Shown here: piece by piece, positions 1 to 5,151 of the stretch
Position numbering within the stretch: position 1 is the stretch's first letter
How the letters are laid out: every line of letters begins with the position of its first letter
NCBI GenBank assembly: GCA_031270755.1
Contig: JAISWV010000079.1
Span: forward strand, 1 to 5,403
Direction: 5' to 3'
Source: Synergistaceae bacterium
GTDB taxonomy: Bacteria > Synergistota > Synergistia > Synergistales > Aminobacteriaceae
Length of the DNA: 5,403 bases
Position numbers and translations under genes: made by a program
The notes under the pieces: generated by a model
What the model saw: the letters and a program-made list of their open reading frames with translations, nothing else
What the model was told of the DNA's origin: nothing
Databases searched by the model: none

Positions 1-405
1 GATGTCGGACTCCCCACCGGATTCTTCGAAGGGTTTAATTTCGATCGCCGAATAACCGTCCATGACGCCCTTGGGTTTGGCGAGCGCGTCGCGTTCCGCC
101 AGTTCCGGGTCGCATTTGAGGCGCATACCCGCCGGAAATCCCTCGCCGGCTCCATAGGAAATAAAATGACCATACCCGCCCGGAACCCTCATCGACGCGT
201 CCGAGAAACCAAAACCGTATTTTCCGCCGTTGCAAGGAACGACATCTTCCGATAGGCAGACGGTTTCTCCGGCCATAGCGTCATTTAGGACGCGGAGAGC
301 ACAGCCTTTCGTCACGGGACAATATGTTTTCACGCCGTTTTTACGCGTTATCGAGAGCACCTTGCCCACAATACCGAGCTCCCTTGCAAATTCTCGAAAG
401 TCCAT
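1..405 (-). CDS. DUF169 family protein, N-terminal part (truncated by window edge)
   Basis: An open frame of 135 codons begins with ATG at 405-403 and runs without a stop to base 1, so the C-terminal part is missing. The protein begins MDFREFARELG. It has a cysteine-containing segment (YCPVTKGC, residues 28-35), then PCNGGKYGFGF (57-67) and PGGYGHFISYG (75-85). This order of an early Cys-Pro, an invariant-looking Cys followed by glycines, and a later Gly-rich stretch resembles DUF169 (COG2043), a family of unknown function in bacteria and archaea. Cysteines lie at 29, 35, 50, 58 and 98, so metal or cluster binding is conceivable but unproven. A purine-rich GGAAGGTGG lies a little over 10 bases before the ATG, slightly far for a ribosome binding site. 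The gene is 232 bases downstream of the sugar operon on the same strand, and its link to sugar metabolism is unknown. The family call rests on remembered pattern, not a search. Confidence 0.7.
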   Translation of the reverse strand, partial: MDFREFARELGIVGKVLSITRKNGVKTYCPVTKGCALRVLNDAMAGETVCLSEDVVPCNGGKYGFGFSDASMRVPGGYGHFISYGAGEGFPAGMRLKCDPELAERDALAKPKGVMDGYSAIEIKPFEESGGESDI

Positions 406-481
406 CAATCTGCCACCACCTTCCCCTTTTCCTTAATTTCCCGCTATACGGTCTTCAATTACCTCAACGCGCTGCGGGCCG

Positions 482-517
482 AAAAAAACGAAAATAAACT
501 TGACACCTTTTCAGGCG
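482..517 (-). terminator. possible weak intrinsic terminator after the sugar operon
   Basis: Read on the minus strand, CGCCT-GAAA-AGGTG (517-504) forms a 5-bp stem, including one G-U pair, capped by a GNRA-type tetraloop. After a few bases comes a T-rich tail, TTTATTTT, then CG, then a run of seven T. The stem is short and the T tract starts about five bases after it, so efficiency would be low. It lies about 120 bases past the stop of the last operon gene and 99 bases before the DUF169 start. It could end the operon, partly attenuate read-through into the DUF169 gene, or be chance structure in an AT-rich spacer. Confidence 0.35.
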
Positions 518-554
518 ATTATTTTTCTTTGACATAAATTTTTTAGGTCGTGAG

Positions 555-585
555 CTGACCGAGCTTCGTCAGTGTCCTTTTTTTT
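555..585 (+). terminator. hairpin plus T8 run, facing rightward
   Basis: On the plus strand CTGAC (555-559) pairs with GTCAG (568-572) across an 8-base loop, and a run of eight T (578-585) follows five bases later. In that orientation it could stop transcripts entering the operon antisense from the left. No plus-strand gene was found that needs it. The 5-bp stem is weak and the gap before the T run is longer than usual. On the minus strand, where all genes lie, the hairpin has no T tract after it and would not be a classical terminator. Confidence 0.3.
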
Positions 586-606
586 GCCTATTAATTTGCC
601 TATTAA
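583..606. repeat. perfect 12-bp tandem direct repeat
   Basis: The unit TTTGCCTATTAA occurs twice back to back (583-594 and 595-606) with no mismatch. A shorter TTGAA tandem follows at about 611-620. The repeat lies just downstream of the last operon stop on the minus strand. It may be replication slippage in AT-rich DNA, or paired binding sites, since 12 bp is close to one helical turn. No function can be assigned from the sequence. Confidence 0.85.
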
Positions 607-637
607 ATTGTTGAATTGAATTGTATATACTATGCCA

Positions 638-1663
638 TTAACGCTCCTCCCCGACGCCGTATTTTTGATCGAGGAGATTTCTTTGAGCGGCGGCGCGGTC
701 CCGCCAAAAGCCGGGGTCTCCTAGGCTGTCCCGGGGGAGGATGGAAGCAAGTCTTTCCAGCGAACTCCTAATTCCGAAGTCGGCGGAGGTGATCTCGCAC
801 TCGTACTCGACGCTGGCGACGTAGTCGTATCCCCCCCGGCGCAGAGCGGCAAAAACCCGGCCCCACCAGCCCAGGTCGTGCCCATAGCCTATGCAACGGA
901 AGTTCCAAGGGCGCTTCTCGCTTTCATCGAAATAATGAAAGTTAATAAGACCGTTTTCCCGCACCTGCCGCTCCTGAAAAGCGATATCCTTCACGTGCAT
1001 GTGCCAGATCATACCCCGCAGTTCTTCAATCACCAGGTCTGGTTCCATACGCTGCCACAACAGGTGACTGAAGTCCAGGTTGACGCCGATGTTGTCTCCG
1101 GCCTCGGCGCGGAGGCGCTTTACCGTTTTGGGGTTGTAGCACATCTGGCCGGGGTGCATTTCCAAAGCGACGTGGAGGATGCCGTGGGCGCGGGCGAAGG
1201 CCGCGAAGTCCTTCCAGTAGGGAACCAGTACCTCGTTCCACTGCCAACGGTAGAGCTGAGGGTAGTCCATGGGCCAGCCCACCGTCACCCAGTTTGCCAG
1301 CCTCGACGCCCCGCTCCCAGGACAGCCCGAAAAGCAGTTGATGGTATCCAGCCTCATTTTTTCGGCGAGCAGTACCGCGTTGCGCATACACCTGTCCGAG
1401 AAAGCAGCCAGGCTTGGATCCGCCGCGACGGGGTTACCGTGGCACGAGAGGGCCGAGACCCGAAGTCGACGCCGCGAGAGCGCCTCGGCATACCGTGCGA
1501 ACGCGGCCTCGTCGTTTAAAAGGACCTCGGGATCGCAGTGGGCGAACCCGGACTCCTCGCCGCAGCCCAGCTCCACCATCTCGGCGCCCAGGTCCTTGGC
1601 GTAGTCTAAAAATTCCTCGAAACTCAGGTCTTTGCGGGCGTTGGTATAAATCCCAAGTTTCAT
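638..1663 (-). CDS. sugar isomerase/epimerase, TIM-barrel (AP endonuclease 2 / xylose isomerase-like), distal copy
   Basis: A 341-residue cytoplasmic protein of the xylose-isomerase-like TIM-barrel superfamily, whose members isomerise or epimerise keto sugars at a divalent metal. Likely metal ligands are Glu168 (in EMHPG), Asp197 (LDFSH), His223 (HMHVKD) and Glu286 (SVEYE). His200 is the extra active-site histidine of the D-x-x-H motif. An N-terminal EMVELGCG (28-35) and a SALSCHGNP strand (70-78) are shared with the next gene upstream, and the two are about 40% identical by hand alignment. It differs from that copy where PSH becomes FSH and EHED becomes EYEC, so substrate specificity has probably shifted. 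The ATG overlaps the upstream stop as ATGA, with GAGGAGG (1677-1671) seven bases before it, so the two are translationally coupled. It is the last gene of the operon. Substrate unknown; the superfamily call is firm and the exact reaction is not. Confidence 0.9.
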   Translation of the reverse strand: MKLGIYTNARKDLSFEEFLDYAKDLGAEMVELGCGEESGFAHCDPEVLLNDEAAFARYAEALSRRRLRVSALSCHGNPVAADPSLAAFSDRCMRNAVLLAEKMRLDTINCFSGCPGSGASRLANWVTVGWPMDYPQLYRWQWNEVLVPYWKDFAAFARAHGILHVALEMHPGQMCYNPKTVKRLRAEAGDNIGVNLDFSHLLWQRMEPDLVIEELRGMIWHMHVKDIAFQERQVRENGLINFHYFDESEKRPWNFRCIGYGHDLGWWGRVFAALRRGGYDYVASVEYECEITSADFGIRSSLERLASILPRDSLGDPGFWRDRAAAQRNLLDQKYGVGEER

Positions 1664-2682
1664 CTCGACTCCTCCTCTCGGTCAGGAAGAAATTCTCTTT
1701 GATAGTTCCGGATGGCTTCCTTCCAGGAACAGCGAGCTGCTGGCTCCACGTAGAGAATCGAGTGCAGGAAATCCGCTGAGCGCCGGATACCCTCACGCTG
1801 GCCGACCGCGTCGTCCTCGTGCTCGATGCTCAAAACGCCGTCGTAGCCGCTCTCGCGCAAAGCAGCCACCATCCGTCGCCAGTAAAGCTCTCCCGTGCCG
1901 CAGGGCGGTATCTTGAACCGAAAAGGACGGCCTGTTCCTTCGAAAACAGCGGAGGGGTCGAAGAAACCGTTTCTTCCCATTTCCTCCCAGTCCACCAGCG
2001 TATCCTTGGCGTGAAAGTGAAAAATGCAGCCCGCCAGGGCATGAATAGCGCTGGGGCAGTCGATGCCGTGCCAGATCAGGTGGCTGGGGTCGAAATTGGC
2101 CCCTATGAACTCCCCGCAGTTTTCCCGCAGGCGCAGCAATGTTTCGGGGTTCGAGACGCAAAAGCCTGGATGCATTTCGAAGGCGATTTTCGTGACGCCG
2201 TGGGCGGCGGCAAAGCGGCCGAAGTTTCGCCAATAGGGGATCAATTTCTGCCTCCACTGATAGTCCAGAATGGCGACGCCGTCGTAGGGCCACACCGAGG
2301 TCACCCAATTGGGACAGACATCGCCGTCGTGGGCGCCGGGTGTTCCGGAAAAGGTACAAATGGTATCGACTCCCAGTTTTTCGGCCAAAAACACGGCGTT
2401 GCGCAACACTGCGTCGTACTTCCCGGCGACGTACTTTACTGGGTGGACGGGGTTGCCGTGGGCCGAGAGTGCGCTGATCCCCAATCCCGCGGTCTCGATA
2501 GCGCGGCGGAATTTTCGAAGCTTCCCTTCGTCTCTCAGCAATACTTCGGGGTCGCAGTGCTCGATACCCGGCGTTCCGCCGCAGCCAATTTCAACCATCT
2601 CAATGCCCGAGGAGCGGAAAAAATCCAGCGCTTCCTCAAAGGGCACGTCGCACATTACATTTTCCAGCACGCCTACCTTCAT
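1660..2682 (-). CDS. sugar isomerase/epimerase, TIM-barrel (AP endonuclease 2 / xylose isomerase-like), proximal copy
   Basis: A 340-residue TIM-barrel protein of the sugar phosphate isomerase/epimerase superfamily. The presumed metal site is complete: Glu169 (AFEMHPG), Asp198 with His201 (FDPSH), His224 (HFHAKD) and Glu287 (SIEHED). The IEHED form of the last motif is the common one for this superfamily. The N terminus (EMVEIGCGG, then EHCDPEVLL at 41-49) and the block NWVTSVWP (125-132) match the following gene closely. That pattern points to tandem duplication and divergence. The ATG at 2682-2680 has GGGAGG (2696-2691) eight bases upstream, a good ribosome binding site. It follows rbsD after 48 bases and overlaps the next gene by four. 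There is no signal peptide, so it is cytoplasmic. It probably acts on the imported sugar or its oxidised or mutarotated form; whether on free or phosphorylated sugar cannot be told. Confidence 0.9.
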   Translation of the reverse strand: MKVGVLENVMCDVPFEEALDFFRSSGIEMVEIGCGGTPGIEHCDPEVLLRDEGKLRKFRRAIETAGLGISALSAHGNPVHPVKYVAGKYDAVLRNAVFLAEKLGVDTICTFSGTPGAHDGDVCPNWVTSVWPYDGVAILDYQWRQKLIPYWRNFGRFAAAHGVTKIAFEMHPGFCVSNPETLLRLRENCGEFIGANFDPSHLIWHGIDCPSAIHALAGCIFHFHAKDTLVDWEEMGRNGFFDPSAVFEGTGRPFRFKIPPCGTGELYWRRMVAALRESGYDGVLSIEHEDDAVGQREGIRRSADFLHSILYVEPAARCSWKEAIRNYQREFLPDREEESR

Positions 2683-2731
2683 GGTCCAGCCCTCCCACGG
2701 CCCAGCGAATGATGGGGATAACGCGACGGGA

Positions 2732-3127
2732 TCAAAACACGACTCCCGCTACCAGGATGACGTTGGCGTAGGGGGTACACTCTCCCGTACGTATGACGCA
2801 TTTCGTGTCTTTCAGTTTTTTTTTGAACTCCTCGTGACTCACAAATTCGCAGTTCACGCCGGGAAGCGTTTCCCGGACGCTTTCCAGCATGGCGGGAGAC
2901 GCCGTTTGAATCTCGCTCGCCAGCACGGCTTTTTCGACGTGCAGTTCCTCCACCACCGTTTGGAGCGTTTCGAGAAAACCGGGAACCCCTCGCCTCAGCG
3001 CGATATCGATCCGCGAGGTCTCTTTCGGTATGGGCAATCCGCAATCGCCGATGGCAAGGCTGTCGGTGTGGCCCATTTCCGCGATGACGGCGGAGATGGC
3101 GTCGTTCAGCAATGGCGTTTTTTTCAA
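2732..3127 (-). CDS. rbsD: D-ribose pyranase (RbsD/FucU mutarotase family)
   Basis: RbsD interconverts the beta-pyranose form of ribose with other forms so that furanose-specific enzymes can act; it is a small cytoplasmic oligomer. The reading starts LKKTPLLNDAISAVI with H20-T-D, then D28-C-G-LPIP, and ends TGECTPYANVILVAGV. The catalytic His20 and ligand positions Asp28, His98, Tyr120 and Asn122 fall at the numbers I recall for the Bacillus subtilis enzyme. The length of 131 residues also fits. The start is TTG at 3127-3125: the frame stays open further upstream, but that would add 44 unrelated residues overlapping the previous gene, and there is no ATG nearby. GGGGAAGG (3139-3132) is the likely ribosome binding site. 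The gene sits between TIM-barrel enzymes instead of beside a ribokinase and the rbs transporter genes, so its substrate here may be ribose or another sugar with a similar pyranose ring. Confidence 0.95.
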   Translation of the reverse strand: MKKTPLLNDAISAVIAEMGHTDSLAIGDCGLPIPKETSRIDIALRRGVPGFLETLQTVVEELHVEKAVLASEIQTASPAMLESVRETLPGVNCEFVSHEEFKKKLKDTKCVIRTGECTPYANVILVAGVVF

Positions 3128-3131
3128 GCTT

Positions 3132-3139
3132 CCTTCCCC
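3132..3139 (-). promoter_or_regulatory. ribosome binding site for TTG-started rbsD
   Basis: GGGGAAGG on the minus strand ends four bases before the TTG; counted from its GGGGA part the spacing is seven. It is a moderate Shine-Dalgarno match. With the conserved KKTPLLN start of RbsD directly after the TTG, it fixes the start at 3127. A weak start codon with a moderate site suggests lower translation of rbsD than of its neighbours. Confidence 0.65.
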
Positions 3140-3170
3140 ATCTCTCTCGTGTCCGTTTCCGCCGTGGGGA

Positions 3171-4031
3171 TCAATCGATCCCGAGCACGTAATGCAGGTA
3201 GTCTCTGGAGTACTGGGCGCCCTGGTAGTGGTTGACCTTGGGGTTGTCGAGCTCCACACAGAGAATTCCGTCGTATTTCCTCTGCCGGATGTACTTGAGG
3301 ATGGTAACGAAGTCGATCGTCCCCTGCCCCAGAGCGCGGAAACGCACGGTGGGCAGAACGTACTCCTGGTCGGGATCCGGCTGGACGTCCTTCAAATGCA
3401 CATACTTCAAGCGGTCGGCGTAGGTCACGAACAGCTCCTCCGGCTTCATGCCGCAGATAACGGTATGCGCCGTGTCCAGGCAAAAGGAGACGTATTGGGG
3501 GTCGGTGTGAGCTGCGAAGTAATCGATCTCGCCGCGCTGCTCCACAACCGTTCCATAGTGAGGGTGCAACGTGAGGACGATGCCGTTTTCCCGGCACAGC
3601 TTGCCGACCACGTCGGCCTCCTTAGAGGCCTTGGCGAGGTCCTCCTCGGTCACGGCGCGGTTCGTGGGCCGCTTGGGGGACTCCAAGTTCATGTGCTTCT
3701 TGCCCGGCACGCCGTGGCGATTGAGGAAGTCAACGCTTTTCTGAACGCTCTCCAGGTCCGCCTCGAAGTCGTTGGTGAGGTAGTTGTAAAGGCAAACAAG
3801 AGTGAGCCCGTGTTCCTTCATCAGGGCCTGGAATTCGTCGTCGGCGTCTTTGTAGAAGTCGGCCAGAAAGTAAAAGCATTCGATATTTTTGTACCCAAGG
3901 TCCGCCATGGTCCGGCAGGCAATCTCGTAATCCCGCTTGGGGAACTCGCTCCAATTTTGCCAGTCCTTCTTGTTGACGTCCTTCGAATAGTCGTATTTAA
4001 TCCAATTCCACACCGTGTAAGCGCGCTCCAT
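3171..4031 (-). CDS. IolE-like TIM-barrel sugar isomerase/epimerase/dehydratase
   Basis: A 286-residue xylose-isomerase-like TIM-barrel protein, not closely similar to the tandem pair downstream. Numbered from the chosen ATG, motifs in order are NIECFYF (49-55), LTLHPHYGTVVE (153-164), FCLDTAHT (183-190), YVHLKDVQ (210-217), GQGTIDF (235-241) and GILCVELDNP (255-264). HPHxGT, LDTxH, HxHLKD-like and GxGxIDF recall IolE (2-keto-myo-inositol dehydratase) and relatives. In place of the usual glutamate at the first metal position there is His156/His158, with Glu164 nearby. Other likely ligands are Asp186, His212 and Glu260. An in-frame TTG at 4040 would add three residues but sits only two bases from the Shine-Dalgarno core, so ATG 4031 is preferred. 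It follows the dehydrogenase by 79 bases and precedes rbsD by 43. Inosose dehydratase, ketose 3-epimerase or hydroxypyruvate-type isomerase all remain possible. Confidence 0.88.
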   Translation of the reverse strand: MERAYTVWNWIKYDYSKDVNKKDWQNWSEFPKRDYEIACRTMADLGYKNIECFYFLADFYKDADDEFQALMKEHGLTLVCLYNYLTNDFEADLESVQKSVDFLNRHGVPGKKHMNLESPKRPTNRAVTEEDLAKASKEADVVGKLCRENGIVLTLHPHYGTVVEQRGEIDYFAAHTDPQYVSFCLDTAHTVICGMKPEELFVTYADRLKYVHLKDVQPDPDQEYVLPTVRFRALGQGTIDFVTILKYIRQRKYDGILCVELDNPKVNHYQGAQYSRDYLHYVLGID

Positions 4032-4041
4032 TGCCGGCAAT

Positions 4042-4049
4042 ACCTCCTC
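4042..4049 (-). promoter_or_regulatory. strong ribosome binding site that decides the start of the IolE-like gene
   Basis: GAGGAGGT on the minus strand is a near-perfect Shine-Dalgarno sequence. It lies ten bases before ATG 4031, but only one base (two from the GGAGG core) before the alternative TTG at 4040. The ATG is therefore the better start. This is one of the strongest ribosome binding sites in the window. Confidence 0.8.
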
Positions 4050-4072
4050 AAAAATTTTTTATTCCGAAAAGC

Positions 4073-4094
4073 GGGCCAGAGGTGAATCTGGCCC
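4073..4094 (-). promoter_or_regulatory. intercistronic hairpin, possible attenuator or mRNA-stabilising element
   Basis: On the minus strand GGGCCAGA pairs perfectly with TCTGGCCC (8 bp, five of them G-C) around a six-base loop, TTCACC. It begins 16 bases after the dehydrogenase stop. The tail reads GC then four T, which is weak for a full intrinsic terminator. Partial termination or protection of the upstream transcript from 3' decay would both lower expression of the enzymes relative to the binding protein and dehydrogenase. The hairpin itself is certain from the bases; the role is inference. Confidence 0.55.
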
Positions 4095-4110
4095 AAAGTT
4101 TTTCTTGGCA

Positions 4111-5130
4111 TCAAGGCTTGACGACCACCTTCACGGCTTCTCCACGCGCGAGTTTCGCCAGACCCTTGTGCACCTCTTCGAGAGGAATGACGTCGGTGAT
4201 CAGGCTTGCCAAGTCCACGGCCCCGGTCTCCAGAACCCTCACCGCCTCGGGAAAGGTGGCGTTGGCCAGCCAGGTGCCCAACACCGCGATCTCTTTGGTG
4301 GTGATCTCCTTCTGAAGCACCTGACTCACCGCCTTTCCGTTGACGCCGAACAGCACCACTCTACCGCCCTTTCGCGCCATCTTGATCGCCGGGACGACCT
4401 GGGAACCCGTCACGTCGAAAACGTAATCGGCGCCGATGCCGGTTTCTTCGGCCACGATAGCCGGGGCGTCCTGTTCCCGCGGGTCGATCACCTTGGCTAT
4501 ACCCAGCTTCCGGGCGAACTTCAGCCGGAAAGGGGCCGTTTCCAGAAGATAGCAATCGCGGACGCCCGACGCCTTCAGCAGCATAACGATCATCAATCCG
4601 ATGGGCCCTCCGCCGATGACAACAGCGTTTTCACCCGGCAGCACGTTCACCTTCCTGACACCGTTGATGGCGCAGGCCAGCGGCTCCGCACAGGCAGCTA
4701 CCTCGTCCGGCACGTGGGGGGATATTTTGTAGGCCACTTTGCCGGATACCACGCAATATTTCGCGAAGGCCCCATCGAACTCAATACCCAGGGGTTCGAT
4801 GTGGAGACAGAGGTTGGGCAGGTTTTTCCTGCAAAAAGCGCAGACGCCACAGTAGTTGTTGGGGTTCACCACCACTCTGTCTCCGGGCTTCAGGTGAGTC
4901 GCCGCAGCCCCCGTTTCCACCACGGTCCCCACCAGCTCATGCCCCAGGATGGTTCCCGGCTTCGCGTCATAACCCGGAGGATCTGCCGTGATATGCAAGT
5001 CGGTCCCGCAGATGCTGACCGCGTTGACCTCCAGCAAAATCTGATCTTCCCGCTCGATTTTCGGGACAGGGACATCTTTGAGAATGAAACTCCCCGCTTT
5101 CTCGAAAACGGCAGCTCTCATAGTTTCCAT
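4111..5130 (-). CDS. zinc-dependent medium-chain alcohol/polyol dehydrogenase (sorbitol/threonine dehydrogenase type)
   Basis: A 339-residue cytoplasmic oxidoreductase that should oxidise a secondary hydroxyl of a polyol or sugar, or run in reverse, using a nicotinamide cofactor. The GroES-like catalytic domain carries the catalytic zinc residues Cys41 (SICGTD), His64-Glu65 (GHE) and Glu149 (CAEPLAC). The structural zinc set is Cys94, Cys97, Cys100 and Cys108. The Rossmann domain has GGGPIG at 173-178. Glu197 at the end of the second beta strand favours NAD over NADP. Length is normal for the family. The ATG at 5130 has no clear Shine-Dalgarno sequence; the second Met (codon 4, MRAAVF, at 5121) matches the usual start of relatives and is a real alternative. 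It follows the binding protein by 21 bases, so it is probably cotranscribed and translation may depend on coupling. Substrate is unknown; sorbitol-, ribitol-, inositol- or uronate-type substrates are all possible. Confidence 0.93.
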   Translation of the reverse strand: METMRAAVFEKAGSFILKDVPVPKIEREDQILLEVNAVSICGTDLHITADPPGYDAKPGTILGHELVGTVVETGAAATHLKPGDRVVVNPNNYCGVCAFCRKNLPNLCLHIEPLGIEFDGAFAKYCVVSGKVAYKISPHVPDEVAACAEPLACAINGVRKVNVLPGENAVVIGGGPIGLMIVMLLKASGVRDCYLLETAPFRLKFARKLGIAKVIDPREQDAPAIVAEETGIGADYVFDVTGSQVVPAIKMARKGGRVVLFGVNGKAVSQVLQKEITTKEIAVLGTWLANATFPEAVRVLETGAVDLASLITDVIPLEEVHKGLAKLARGEAVKVVVKP

Positions 5131-5151
5131 ATTTTTTCGGGCAAACTACAG

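Larger units (their letters stand above)
406..637. other. AT-rich intergenic region between sugar operon and DUF169 gene
   Basis: This stretch separates the last operon gene (stop at 640-638) from the DUF169 start (405). It is clearly more AT-rich than the flanking genes. It holds a perfect 12-bp tandem repeat (583-606), a hairpin facing a T8 run on the plus strand (555-585) and a weak hairpin with a T-rich tail on the minus strand (504 down to 482). I found no -35/-10 pair of good quality and spacing on the minus strand, although a promoter for the DUF169 gene would be expected here. The only small reading frame is a 23-codon one without a ribosome binding site, which I do not accept as a gene. 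Confidence 0.8.

Noticed and set aside
230..436. 68-codon plus-strand frame and a 66-codon minus-strand frame (35-235) near the left edge
   Set aside because: Both are out-of-frame shadows of the DUF169 reading frame at 405-1, which has family-like motifs.
500..534. Two TTGACA hexamers on the plus strand (500-505 and 529-534) as -35 promoter elements
   Set aside because: Neither has an acceptable -10 hexamer 16-18 bases downstream, and no plus-strand gene follows.
464..535. 23-residue basic minus-strand reading frame (starts MSKKNNRLKR) ahead of the DUF169 gene, a possible leader peptide
   Set aside because: No ribosome binding site before its ATG, no codon run suggesting attenuation, and short basic frames are expected in A-rich DNA.
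1819..2712. 297-codon open frame on the plus strand opposite the proximal TIM-barrel gene
   Set aside because: No plausible domain; overlaps a gene with a full metal-binding motif set.
3128..3259. Extension of rbsD upstream to an in-frame start at 3259
   Set aside because: The added 44 residues overlap the IolE-like gene and do not resemble RbsD, whose conserved start begins exactly at the TTG at 3127.
3030..4085. 351-codon open frame on the plus strand opposite the IolE-like gene
   Set aside because: Antisense shadow: no family motifs, spans parts of two minus-strand genes with clear motifs and good ribosome binding sites.
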